A stretch of DNA of 11,725 bases from Balneolales bacterium (GTDB taxonomy: Bacteria > Bacteroidota > Rhodothermia > Balneolales > HLUCCA01). Where the stretch lies: positions 1-11,725 of the forward strand of contig JAIUMT010000086.1 of the NCBI GenBank assembly GCA_022565415.1, written 5' to 3'. Position numbers and translations under genes: made by a program. This document shows positions 1 to 7,545 of the stretch, piece by piece (the stretch's first letter is position 1; every line of letters begins with the position of its first letter). The notes under the pieces are model-generated. The model saw nothing but the letters and a program-made list of their open reading frames with translations, did no database searches and was not told the origin of the DNA.

Positions 1-1227
1 AAAGGAAATTACCCGTTTCACAGTCCTGCCTATGCCGGTCAGATGTTGAAACCGCCACACGAGTTGGCCTGGGCCGCCCAAGCGCTAACGATGCTGATCA
101 ACCCAAATAATCATGCGCTGGATGGAGGTCCGCCCACATCCGAAATGGAAAAAGAGATTATTCCGAAATTCGGCACCATGTTCGGCTTCGAAATGCCGAT
201 TCTGGGTCATTTAACCAGCTCCGGAACCATTGCCAACCTGGAGGCACTTTGGGTGGCCCGAAACGAACATCCTGACAAAGGAATTGCGTTCTCAGAAAAT
301 GCGCATTACACTCACGAGCGCATGTGTGGGGTACTCGGACTTAAAACGTTTCAAATCCCGGTGCTCGAAGATGGAAATTGGGATTTCAACTACCTCGAAA
401 AAAATGCCGATAAAATTGGCACTCTCGTGGTTACCATGGGTACAACCGGAGCCGGAAAAGTTGAGCCTTTGCATAAAATTCTGCCAGTAGCCCGGGCTCA
501 CGGATTCCGAATTCATTTGGATGCGGCTTATGGAGGGTATTTCAAGCTGCTCGAGGGCACAGGTGTTGTGGATAGCGAGCCCTGGAGCGCAACCGGTGAG
601 GCAGACAGTATTGTTATTGATCCGCATAAGCACGGATTACAGCCGTATGGCTGCGGATGTGTATTGTTTCGGGATCCGGGCGTTGGTCGGTATTATAAGC
701 ACGACTCGCCGTATACCTATTTTTCGTCGGAAGATTTGCACCTTGGCGAGATCAGTTTGGAGTGTTCAAGGGCAGGCGCTGCGGCTGCGGGTTTGTGGGC
801 GACCTTGCGGGTGTTCGGATTGGGTGAGGGTGGAAGGATGCAGCGCGTGATGGGTGCTTGCCGGCGGGCAGCGGTTGATTTTGCCCGGGAGTTGTCTAAT
901 GGTGGGCGTTTTGTTATTGTTGAGGAGCCGGAGTTGGATATTGTGTTGTTTTTTCCGGTGCCGGGTGGCGATTTGGGATCGTTGACTGGGGTGAGCGGGG
1001 TCTGTGAGGAGGTGTTTCGCGAGGGGATGGCGCGGGGCGCGGGTGGGGTGTTTGTGAGCTTGATTAAACTCCCGGCTCGAAGCGTTTTGGCAAAATATCC
1101 TCATTTAAAACCGGACTCCGACACCGTTACTGTTTTGAGAAGCGTTTTGATGAAGCCCGATCATTTAGAATTTGTACCAGAATTGGTTCAACGACTCAAC
1201 TCGGTTCTTGAAAAAGTTCGGAGCTAA
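1..1227 (+). CDS. PLP-dependent group II amino-acid decarboxylase (5' truncated by window edge)
   Basis: Pyridoxal-phosphate enzyme of the group II decarboxylase fold (glutamate/tyrosine/aromatic-L-amino-acid decarboxylase superfamily). The reading frame is open from base 1 and the first visible residues (KGNYPFHSPAYAGQM) already belong to the conserved N-terminal part, so the ATG at 43 is internal. About 408 residues are visible; the family is usually 450-500, so roughly 50-80 are missing. Numbering from base 1, the PLP-ring aspartate is in HLDAAYGG (D174) and the Schiff-base lysine in IDPHKHG (K210). The latter is followed by a glycine/cysteine-rich GCGCVLF strand typical of the fold. The substrate cannot be read from the sequence. 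An ALDH7 gene lies downstream on the opposite strand, so they are not one operon. Codons from about 740 to 1065 are unusually G/T-rich. No convincing terminator follows. The family call is firm; the substrate is unknown. Confidence 0.9.
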   Translation, partial: KGNYPFHSPAYAGQMLKPPHELAWAAQALTMLINPNNHALDGGPPTSEMEKEIIPKFGTMFGFEMPILGHLTSSGTIANLEALWVARNEHPDKGIAFSENAHYTHERMCGVLGLKTFQIPVLEDGNWDFNYLEKNADKIGTLVVTMGTTGAGKVEPLHKILPVARAHGFRIHLDAAYGGYFKLLEGTGVVDSEPWSATGEADSIVIDPHKHGLQPYGCGCVLFRDPGVGRYYKHDSPYTYFSSEDLHLGEISLECSRAGAAAAGLWATLRVFGLGEGGRMQRVMGACRRAAVDFARELSNGGRFVIVEEPELDIVLFFPVPGGDLGSLTGVSGVCEEVFREGMARGAGGVFVSLIKLPARSVLAKYPHLKPDSDTVTVLRSVLMKPDHLEFVPELVQRLNSVLEKVRS

Positions 1228-1542
1228 GAGAATATACGTTTCAAATTTGGAGCCGACTATCGTAATCATGGGTTCTTAAGCGCTAATCTAGTTCCAACGT
1301 GAGTGTCTAACTTTATACAGCCTCATACATTAGGGATATTTGCACAATATCCAAGATTCTTGGGGCTACTTTGCATTTAAGATTAATCAATTGTAGTAGC
1401 TAAAATATTTGGAGATAGTTTCCCAAAAAGTGTGTCTGGGATAGAATATAATAGTCCCTTTGCTTAGGTTAGGTAATTTACATGCAATGAATTGGTCAAC
1501 AATGGTCGATCGTTCGCAGACACATCATCCCCGCCCAAGAAT

Positions 1543-1582
1543 AAAAAACCCCGATAACGACGCTAATCATTACCGGGGTTTC
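1543..1582 (-). terminator. rho-independent terminator of the ALDH7 gene
   Basis: AAACCCCG (1546-1553) pairs perfectly with CGGGGTTT (1574-1581). After one mismatch, three more A/T pairs extend the stem towards the loop. Read on the minus strand the hairpin is followed by a run of six T (1543-1548). It lies about 105 nt past the stop of the minus-strand dehydrogenase gene and is correctly oriented to end its transcript. Confidence 0.75.
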
Positions 1583-1587
1583 AATTC

Positions 1588-1654
1588 AGCCAAACACGAT
1601 TTGCTGGTATTTGGCAGTGTCTTTGGGTGGTTTTATTAAGCCAAACACGATTTG
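1588..1654. repeat. 16-bp direct repeat, 51 bp apart
   Basis: AGCCAAACACGATTTG occurs exactly at 1588-1603 and again at 1639-1654. The first copy also forms a small inverted repeat with TTTGGC at 1610-1615. It sits between the dehydrogenase stop codon and its terminator, so it would be transcribed in the 3' UTR. No function is evident. Confidence 0.7.
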
Positions 1655-1686
1655 TAGCTTCAAAAACTCACAAATCTCATTGCAAA

Positions 1687-3213
1687 TTATACATCAAACC
1701 GAAGTCCCTGCGCCAACGGCAAGCTAGTTCCCCAGTTGATGGTATTCGTCTGGCGACGCATATAAATCTTCCACGAATCAGATCCCGATTCACGTCCGCC
1801 ACCGGTTTCTTTCTCGCCTCCGAAAGCCCCACCGATTTCAGCACCACTGGTACCAATATTGATGTTCGCAATTCCACAATCCGAACCGGCATGACTCAAA
1901 AAGTTTTCAGCCTCACGCATATTCAACGTAAACATAGCCGAACTCAGTCCCTGAACCACACCATTATGGTACTCCATAGCTTCATCGAACTCACTGTATC
2001 GAATCATGTATAAAATCGGTGCAAATGTCTCGTCCTGCACAATCTGATAATGATTTTCAGCGATGCAAATTGCAGGTCGCACATACGTTCCACTGCCATA
2101 TTCGTCACCTTCCAGAACCTCGCCGCCATAAACAACCTCACCACCCGACTTCTTGAGCTCCGTTAACGCTTTCTGCATATCATCAACGGCCATCGTGTCG
2201 ATTAGCGGTCCTACCAATGTGTCATCTTTAAGCGGACTTCCAATTTTGATGTTCTTGTAAATCGCTACCAGGCGGTCTTTTACCTTGTCAAAAATAGAAT
2301 CATGCACGATTATACGTCGGGTTGAAGTACAACGCTGACCACATGTTCCAACTGCTCCGAAAACAGTCGCACGCACGGCCATTTCAACGTCGGCCTCAGG
2401 CGTGATGATAATCGCATTGTTTCCACCGAGTTCGAGAAGGGTTTTTCCAAGACGGGCTGCTACAACTTGGGCAACTTGTTTACCCATTCTGATGGATCCG
2501 GTGGCCGAAATTAGTGGCACGCGTTTGTCGGTTGTCATCCATTCGCCAACTTCTCTGTCCCCGTTGATCATGCAGAAAATCCCCTCAGGAAGATCATTCT
2601 TTTTGAGGACATCTTTGATGATGTTTTGGCAGGCAACTGCGCAAAGTGGCGTTTTTTCGGAAGGTTTCCAGATGATGGTATCTCCACAAATTGCGGCAAT
2701 CATGGCATTCCAACTCCAGACAGCGACCGGGAAGTTGAACGCTGAAATCACGCCTACAATCCCAAGCGGATGATATTGTTCGTACATTCGGTGTTCAGGA
2801 CGTTCCGAGTGCATGGTGAATCCGTAAAGCTGACGGGATAAACCAACGGCGAAATCACAAATGTCGATCATTTCCTGGACTTCACCGAGGCCTTCCTGAT
2901 AGATTTTTCCCATCTCGAGGGCAACAAGTCGACCTAAATCTTCTTTGTTCTCGCGAAGTGCTTCCCCAATTTGGCGTACAATTTCGCCTCGAAGCGGTGC
3001 CGGCATTTTCCGCCAGGTTTTGAATGCGTCTGCAGCTGAAGTAACAACGGCCTCGTATTCATCTTTGGTCGTACTGTAAACGGATCCAATCAGGGAACCA
3101 TCGATAGGTGAGTATGACTTGATTACTGTCGAACCAGCGCTATGCATGGTTTTATTTCCGGTAGTTGTTCCGGCATTTTCGGCCTCTATGCCGAGGCGTT
3201 TGAAAAATTCCAT
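1687..3213 (-). CDS. ALDH7-family aldehyde dehydrogenase (alpha-aminoadipate semialdehyde / piperideine-6-carboxylate dehydrogenase-like)
   Basis: NAD(P)+-dependent oxidation of an aldehyde to its acid. The 508-residue length and sequence match the antiquitin/ALDH7 branch, whose known bacterial members (called amaB or pcd) oxidise L-2-aminoadipate semialdehyde in lysine breakdown. Visible landmarks are the transition-state Asn in SAFNFPVAV (N160), general-base Glu in LLELGGN (E261) and nucleophilic Cys in CGQRCTS (C295). The C-terminus has GGAFGGEKETGGGRESGSD and ends in LPLAQGLRF, which is characteristic of ALDH7. The ATG at 3211-3213 is chosen because MEFFKRLGI...NAG is the usual N-terminus of this branch; the inner ATG (residue 23) would remove it. 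No Shine-Dalgarno is seen. The gene lies 129 nt downstream of the outer-membrane barrel gene and ends at a strong terminator. No lysine 6-aminotransferase or other lysine-pathway gene is in the window, so the lysine role is inferred from family only. Confidence 0.92.
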   Translation of the reverse strand: MEFFKRLGIEAENAGTTTGNKTMHSAGSTVIKSYSPIDGSLIGSVYSTTKDEYEAVVTSAADAFKTWRKMPAPLRGEIVRQIGEALRENKEDLGRLVALEMGKIYQEGLGEVQEMIDICDFAVGLSRQLYGFTMHSERPEHRMYEQYHPLGIVGVISAFNFPVAVWSWNAMIAAICGDTIIWKPSEKTPLCAVACQNIIKDVLKKNDLPEGIFCMINGDREVGEWMTTDKRVPLISATGSIRMGKQVAQVVAARLGKTLLELGGNNAIIITPEADVEMAVRATVFGAVGTCGQRCTSTRRIIVHDSIFDKVKDRLVAIYKNIKIGSPLKDDTLVGPLIDTMAVDDMQKALTELKKSGGEVVYGGEVLEGDEYGSGTYVRPAICIAENHYQIVQDETFAPILYMIRYSEFDEAMEYHNGVVQGLSSAMFTLNMREAENFLSHAGSDCGIANINIGTSGAEIGGAFGGEKETGGGRESGSDSWKIYMRRQTNTINWGTSLPLAQGLRFDV

Positions 3214-3257
3214 AGTTGTAGGATTCTGTTTCTAAAAGGTTTCATAAGTTCGTGTCT

Positions 3258-3288
3258 GCAAGATACTGTACTTCGGCTAAAACCGAAA
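3258..3288 (-). promoter_or_regulatory. possible Bacteroidota-type promoter for the ALDH7 gene
   Basis: On the minus strand TTTC (3285-3288) lies 19 nt before TATCTTGC (3258-3265), an approximate match to the TTTG / TAnnTTTG promoter of Bacteroidota. It sits about 45-50 nt upstream of the start codon. It overlaps the duplicated beta-signal remnant. The barrel gene has an almost identical arrangement. The match is imperfect, so this is tentative. Confidence 0.3.
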
Positions 3289-3303
3289 CCTGACAGTGAT
3301 TTC
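3277..3303 (-). pseudogene. remnant copy of the barrel gene's last eight codons
   Basis: Fourteen codon positions past the barrel gene's TAA (one stop, then 13 sense codons) and in the same frame, the minus strand reads E-I-T-V-R-F-R-F-stop. The barrel itself ends E-I-T-A-R-F-R-F-stop. Four of eight codons differ, three of them only at the third base (ATT/ATC, ACG/ACT, AGA/AGG) and one giving Ala to Val. The stops differ too (TAA, TAG). This pattern suggests that both copies were once protein-coding. It may be the end of a lost tandem paralogue, or the original end of a longer barrel. Confidence 0.45.
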
Positions 3304-3342
3304 CGTAAGAAATATGCACATATTGTAAGAATGGCGGAGACG

Positions 3343-5295
3343 TTAAAACCGAAATCTGGCCGTAATTTCCATATTTGGAAAAACCCGTCGTACGGCTTGA
3401 TTTTCAGCTCTCAAGAAATCGGCTCGATATTGTTCAGGGTACTCAATGTACAGCCTTTGCCGGGTTTTCTGCACCTGATACCATCCGTTGATGTAAAGTT
3501 CATTTCGGGAGCTTAGTGGCAGTCGAATCATCACAGCCGGACCCCATTGTGTTGTAATCTGATTTCCTGTGGATAGGCGGGTCAGTCGGGTGGTCGAGCC
3601 ATTTTCGTCAACTTCAATCTGAATGCTGGCTTGCTGTAGAAAATCGAATTTTCGGAAATACCGAACCCCGCTGCTCACAACAACATTTCCGAAACGTTTA
3701 CTGAGCATGGTTTGAACATCCCAGGTGATGATGGTGTCGAGTGGGGTTTCTTGAAAAGTTTCCCAAAATAGTCGTCCGATGCGAAGCTCACTTCGTGAAG
3801 CATTCGTTTCTATGTTCCATTCCGGTGCGAATGTCCATGATATTGTTGTATTCCCAGCCATTTCCCGCGCCGACTGATCGTTCTTTTGCCGACCCGGAAT
3901 TTCATAATCATCTACGGTATAATTCGCCCGGACCATGAACTGATTTTGCATATAAAATGTGGGGGAGGGCTGCCAGGTAAGCTCCGGAATCAGACGTAGC
4001 GACCGTCGCCAGTTATTCTCTATGCTTCGCTCGCTGAATAAATACACGTAATGAAATGCCTCTCCGGCCAAAACAAGCGATGCCCGGAGGTCATCTGAAA
4101 TATCGTATCGATGGATATTTCGCACAAAAAACGATAACTCATCTCGGTCGTCGTTGTTCATTTCGGGCGTATCGTAACGTAAAATACTGGCACTTCCGGA
4201 TAGAGAAATAGAGTACCGTTCCGAAACCTGATACGTGTTGTTAGAAAACATCTCGAAACGACGCTGATTAAAATTCGAGTTTTCAAGGATTTCAGATCGT
4301 CGGCGAACTTGGTCGGAGGGTAGTCCGTCGGTGTTAATCAGCTGAGATTCCCTTACCTGAAACGACCACCTGGTTCCGGCCTGAAGTCGATATCGCTGAG
4401 TCGGATACGTAATCGACATTCCGACATTCAAAAACTGTCTTAAACTTCGGGAATCGTACAAGTCTATGGATCCGCTTGGGTCAAGTGGAGTATTTATGTT
4501 ACGTCGAATATTATTTAAAGCCTCAATATCGATGTTTGCGAGTAGGTTTTCGGCAATCGGAGTTTCAATAAATAAGGCCACCATCGCAGTGTCACTTTCA
4601 ATAGATTCAATGAAATTTGACTCGGTTCGATTTAGCAAACTGCTCGACTGATAGCTATCGCGCCGGGCATTTCCGAGCCACAACTCACTTGTGAGTTTGA
4701 AAAGGTCGTTTGACACGAAATTAGCTTGCGTACCATAGCGGAATGTTTGTAATCGGCGGGGATCGATATAGGCTACTTCCGCAGAAACAGCGGGTTTGAA
4801 AGATGCTTCGCCAACAGTGATCGCTTCGGTATCGATGTTCAATGCCCAGGTAAAACCCTCATCACGTTGATCACTTCGCTCATCTCGCATTATCCCAATC
4901 ATGGGAATTATTCTGAAAAGATTGTACGGTGTGATGTAAACTCCGGCAAGTGCCGCGTCCTGACGAAGAGTGGGGTTCGTGAATGTGAATGTTCGGGCGT
5001 TGGCAGTTACACCAAATTGTGGGTGAAGTGCCAGGGCAAATCTGAGTCGTGCGGAATGTTCGTCTTGAACGTTTTGAGCTTGTCCGTTAAATAAGAAAAG
5101 GCGGGTGTTGAAATTGTTTTCAAGTTGTAGGCTTAGTGCATGGTGCTCGTAATCGACGTTGGTGTTGAAATTCCATGAAACGGCGTCGAGCTGACGTGCA
5201 AAACGTGAATCCCCGCTGAGGGCCTGAGAATACAAGTTGTTGGATACGAATAGGATGACAACTGCAGCAACTATGAGTATTCTTATTGCTGGCAT
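3343..5295 (-). CDS. predicted outer-membrane beta-barrel protein, family not recognised
   Basis: About 650 residues. A signal peptide starts at the chosen ATG (MPAIRILIVAAVVILFVSN, cleavage probably near LYSQ/ALSG). The rest alternates polar and hydrophobic residues in short stretches rich in aromatic, Arg and Asn residues, as in transmembrane beta-strands separated by charged loops (for example residues around WNFNTNVDYEH and MYNQFMV-like segments). The C-terminus ends ITARFRF, a typical beta-signal with terminal Phe for insertion by the BAM complex. A GTG 23 codons upstream (5362-5364) would put a polar tail before the signal peptide, so the ATG at 5293-5295 is preferred. No plug domain or TonB box is seen, so it is not an obvious TonB-dependent receptor. 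The substrate or partner is unknown. It is the first gene of a minus-strand pair with the ALDH7 gene, but 129 nt and a possible second promoter separate them. Confidence 0.72.
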   Translation of the reverse strand: MPAIRILIVAAVVILFVSNNLYSQALSGDSRFARQLDAVSWNFNTNVDYEHHALSLQLENNFNTRLFLFNGQAQNVQDEHSARLRFALALHPQFGVTANARTFTFTNPTLRQDAALAGVYITPYNLFRIIPMIGIMRDERSDQRDEGFTWALNIDTEAITVGEASFKPAVSAEVAYIDPRRLQTFRYGTQANFVSNDLFKLTSELWLGNARRDSYQSSSLLNRTESNFIESIESDTAMVALFIETPIAENLLANIDIEALNNIRRNINTPLDPSGSIDLYDSRSLRQFLNVGMSITYPTQRYRLQAGTRWSFQVRESQLINTDGLPSDQVRRRSEILENSNFNQRRFEMFSNNTYQVSERYSISLSGSASILRYDTPEMNNDDRDELSFFVRNIHRYDISDDLRASLVLAGEAFHYVYLFSERSIENNWRRSLRLIPELTWQPSPTFYMQNQFMVRANYTVDDYEIPGRQKNDQSAREMAGNTTISWTFAPEWNIETNASRSELRIGRLFWETFQETPLDTIITWDVQTMLSKRFGNVVVSSGVRYFRKFDFLQQASIQIEVDENGSTTRLTRLSTGNQITTQWGPAVMIRLPLSSRNELYINGWYQVQKTRQRLYIEYPEQYRADFLRAENQAVRRVFPNMEITARFRF

Positions 5296-5626
5296 AGATT
5301 TATCATGCGGCGGACAATGCTGCAATATGCACGAACTACTGACACTGGATTGTACAACTTTCACAAATTGAAGATACTGCTACGAAACTCATTTGAAAAG
5401 GAATCCTGTGAAGTAGGATGTGCGAGTTGATATTCTGCGTAATTGTGCTTGTACGGTTCAGTAGAGTTGCCTTGTTTGGAGATTTAATTGGCTCCTGTGG
5501 CCAAGGTGACTTTTGTGGCTCAAATAGTTATTGCGATATGGATTTAAACTCCGGATTTCCTAATCTTCTAACTTCCAATAAGTTTTATATTGGGATTCGT
5601 TACGACACATTACAAAATAAAAAAAG
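5296..5626. other. divergent intergenic region
   Basis: These 331 bases separate the minus-strand barrel gene from the plus-strand methyltransferase. A short open frame on the plus strand (5418-5630) has no homology that I recognise, is cysteine-rich without pattern and overlaps the next start, so it is not called. Two weak inverted repeats are present (TTGGC/GCCAA at 5488-5504 and CCAATA/TATTGG at 5575-5593). No clear plus-strand promoter is visible. Confidence 0.5.
5369..5399 (-). promoter_or_regulatory. possible promoter of the barrel gene
   Basis: On the minus strand TTTT (5396-5399) precedes TATCTTCA (5369-5376) by 19 nt, about 75 nt upstream of the ATG. The surrounding GTA(G)CAGTATCTT is shared with the sequence before the ALDH7 gene, suggesting a common promoter type close to the Bacteroidota TTTG / TAnnTTTG pattern. 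Evidence is limited to this resemblance. Confidence 0.3.
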
Positions 5627-6421
5627 TTGAACACACCGCTAAGCAAGGCCCAAACGTCCAGATTTCGAAAACTACGTCAGCGCAAGTACCGTGAAGAGCT
5701 TGGCCTATTTATAGCTGAGGGACTTCGCACCGTAGAACAGGTAGTTAAACTCGGGAAGGTTCGTGTTGAGGCGGTGGTAGTAGATGCGGCTCAGAATGAC
5801 CGGGTAATTTCTGAAATCGGCACGTTGTTGGCGCAGGTCCGTGTTCCTGTTTTTGTGGCCGATTCTCAGGTTTTTGCCGATTTATGCGATACGGAACAAT
5901 CTCAGGGTGTGTTGGCTGTTTGTGATATTCCGCCTGAAATGGATATAGCTGCATTGAAAAGCTTAAGTGGTGGGTTCTTTTTGGCGACAGATGGGATTCA
6001 GGATCCGGGTAATTTGGGCACTTTGTATCGTACGGCGGCCTGGTTTGGGGCTGTAGGAATCCTGTTGGGTGCTGGTACGGTTGATTTGTTTAATCCGAAG
6101 GTGGTTCGCAGTACTGTTGGGGCAATCGGGGTTTTGCCTTGGTTGAGGATGGATTTGGTGGATGGTTTGGGAATTTTGAGGGGGAGTGGTTGGGACGTTG
6201 CCTTGCTGGATGTTGGCGAGGGGGCGGAGGAGCTGGGTCGAGGGGGCTTTGCACCCAAATCAGTTATCGTGGTTGGTAATGAAGCGAATGGGATTTCATC
6301 AGATTTAGTGCAGGCAGGTTTTCGGAGGGTGTTTATTCCCGGACAATCAGATAACGTTGAGAGCCTGAATGCATCAGTAGCCGGAGCAGTGGCTATGTAT
6401 GAAATTTCGTCGGTACTTTAA
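5627..6421 (+). CDS. TrmH/SpoU-family RNA 2'-O-ribose methyltransferase
   Basis: Transfers a methyl group from SAM to a ribose 2'-OH of tRNA or rRNA. It has the two-part layout of the family. The N-terminal ~100 residues are a SpoU substrate-binding domain (LSKAQ...FRKLRQRKYREELGLFIAEG). They are followed by the trefoil-knot SPOUT domain with motif 1 at about residue 122 (GIQDPGNLGTLYRTA), motif 2 near 156 (NPKVVRSTVGA) and motif 3 from ~216 (VVGNEANGIS, then NVESLNASVAGAVAMYE). The length of 264 is usual. The start is TTG: an in-frame TAA lies at 5618-5620, only AAA and AAG come between, and the conserved N-terminus begins at once, so no ATG fits. The second half is strongly G-rich and C-poor. 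It is a single gene with its own terminator. The exact target nucleotide cannot be inferred (RlmB, TrmH and mitochondrial MRM-type relatives differ in target). Confidence 0.92.
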   Translation: MNTPLSKAQTSRFRKLRQRKYREELGLFIAEGLRTVEQVVKLGKVRVEAVVVDAAQNDRVISEIGTLLAQVRVPVFVADSQVFADLCDTEQSQGVLAVCDIPPEMDIAALKSLSGGFFLATDGIQDPGNLGTLYRTAAWFGAVGILLGAGTVDLFNPKVVRSTVGAIGVLPWLRMDLVDGLGILRGSGWDVALLDVGEGAEELGRGGFAPKSVIVVGNEANGISSDLVQAGFRRVFIPGQSDNVESLNASVAGAVAMYEISSVL

Positions 6422-6444
6422 CATAAAGACGACGCCTGATTTCG

Positions 6445-6477
6445 ATGGTCTGCTTTTCGGGGAGACCATTCTTTCTT
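6445..6477 (+). terminator. terminator of the RNA methyltransferase gene
   Basis: ATGGTCT (6445-6451) pairs with AGACCAT (6463-6469) across an 11-base loop and is followed by TCTTTCTT. It starts 24 nt past the stop codon. The T-tract is interrupted by C, so termination may be moderate. Confidence 0.6.
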
Positions 6478-6642
6478 ATGTTGCTCGGCGCATTAAAAAG
6501 TAACACAAATGGCGGCACTTTTAAGAACATCATCGAGAGCAATTGCTATCAAAAGATGGTTAGGCCACAGCTTATCAAGTGTTCATATCCAATAAAAATT
6601 TCGATGAGAGCTAAGGTTAACCTGCTAGTATTCGAGGTGTTA

Positions 6643-7458
6643 CTATCTCATGTTTACAACTTCAACCCGATTGATTGACTGACCCAAAAAACGTTCTGCC
6701 AAAGCCTGGAAACGTTGGGGTTTGTCACTCACATAACAATTGAATAGACCCTTCTCGCTTTTGTTTAATAAATTTTTGCTCGACAACAATTCTTTTGTCA
6801 TTTCTGCGATTGAATCTGCCGAGTCGATAATTTTCATATCCGGATTATTGAAAAAGGATGAAATACTATCTTTAAACAACGGATAGTGAGTACACCCAAG
6901 AATTAGAGCATCTAGTGGCTTCTGTCGAAAATCATTGAGATATAACTCAATCGTTTTAACGGCAATCTCGTTGTCTATCCATCCTTCTTCAGCAAGAGGC
7001 ACAAGCATCGGGCAAGCTTTAGAATAAACAGAAACACTCGGATCTATTTTCTTTATTGCGTTCTCATATGCTGCCGAGCCAACAGTTGCGAGTGTACCGA
7101 TTACTCCAATCAAATTTTCCTTCTTCACGATAGCTGCTGCAGCTTTTGACCCAGCAGTTACAACGTCTAATACAGGAACATTACCAGCTTTTGCAACAAT
7201 TTCATTTTTACACGAAGCTGCCACAGTATTGCAAGCAATCAGAATTGCTTTTACCTTTTTCTTGAGTAAAAAATCGGTTATTTGCAGAGAATACTCTTTA
7301 ACTGTCTCGGATGATTTTATTCCATAAGGTACTCTGGCGGTATCTCCGAAATAAATAATATCCTCTCCAGGAAGAGATTTCATGACTGATTTCACCACGG
7401 TTAAGCCTCCAATTCCGGAGTCAAATATCCCGATAGGTGAGCTGGCTGTAAGCTTCAT
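6643..7458 (-). CDS. murI: glutamate racemase
   Basis: Interconverts L- and D-glutamate in the cytoplasm without a cofactor, supplying D-Glu to MurD for peptidoglycan. The 271-residue protein has all family landmarks: GIFDSGIGGLTV near the N-terminus (catalytic-site D13/S14), YFGDTARVPYG, the first catalytic cysteine in IACNTVAA (C76) and the second in LGCTHYPLF (C189). The ATG at 7456-7458 is chosen. A TTG six codons upstream (7474-7476) is possible but adds only MSIVNK, and neither has a Shine-Dalgarno. The gene follows the lamin-tail gene on the same strand after 87 nt. A TACTTTTG box in that gap suggests it may have its own promoter. Codon use is more AT-rich than in the neighbouring plus-strand genes. 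Confidence 0.97.
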   Translation of the reverse strand: MKLTASSPIGIFDSGIGGLTVVKSVMKSLPGEDIIYFGDTARVPYGIKSSETVKEYSLQITDFLLKKKVKAILIACNTVAASCKNEIVAKAGNVPVLDVVTAGSKAAAAIVKKENLIGVIGTLATVGSAAYENAIKKIDPSVSVYSKACPMLVPLAEEGWIDNEIAVKTIELYLNDFRQKPLDALILGCTHYPLFKDSISSFFNNPDMKIIDSADSIAEMTKELLSSKNLLNKSEKGLFNCYVSDKPQRFQALAERFLGQSINRVEVVNMR

Positions 7459-7525
7459 TTTGTTAACTATTGACAATACTCTTGCGATTTAATCTGTTCA
7501 CAGAATAACAAGTTAGAGACTAAGA

Positions 7526-7533
7526 CAAAAGTA
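7526..7533 (-). promoter_or_regulatory. possible -7 box upstream of murI
   Basis: The minus strand reads TACTTTTG, an exact match to the Bacteroidota -7 consensus TAnnTTTG, about 68 nt before the murI ATG. No TTTG is found at the expected distance upstream, so only half of the promoter is supported. Confidence 0.3.
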
Positions 7534-7545
7534 AAATAATAGGTT

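Larger units (their letters stand above)
1228..1686. other. intergenic region between convergent genes
   Basis: No credible gene is seen in these 459 bases. The first ~310 bases after the decarboxylase stop are AT-rich and show no clear hairpin or promoter. The last ~145 bases hold a minus-strand terminator (1543-1582) and a 16-bp direct repeat (1588-1603 and 1639-1654). The two flanking genes converge here, so this is a shared 3' region. Confidence 0.6.

Noticed and set aside
766..1104. Long antisense open frame within the decarboxylase
   Set aside because: It results from the C-poor composition of the sense strand there, which removes stop codons. The sense frame has the enzyme motifs.
1..3213. 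A lysine-degradation cluster made of the decarboxylase and the ALDH7 gene
   Set aside because: The two genes converge, are separated by a terminator, and no aminotransferase or other lysine-pathway gene is present. The decarboxylase substrate cannot be read from its sequence.
5293..5364. Upstream GTG start of the barrel gene at 5362-5364
   Set aside because: It would place 23 mostly polar residues before a clear signal peptide. The inner ATG at 5293-5295 gives a normal export signal.
5418..5630. Small plus-strand open frame of 70 codons in the divergent region
   Set aside because: It overlaps the methyltransferase start, shows no recognisable domain or ribosome-binding site, and has a composition like translated intergenic DNA.
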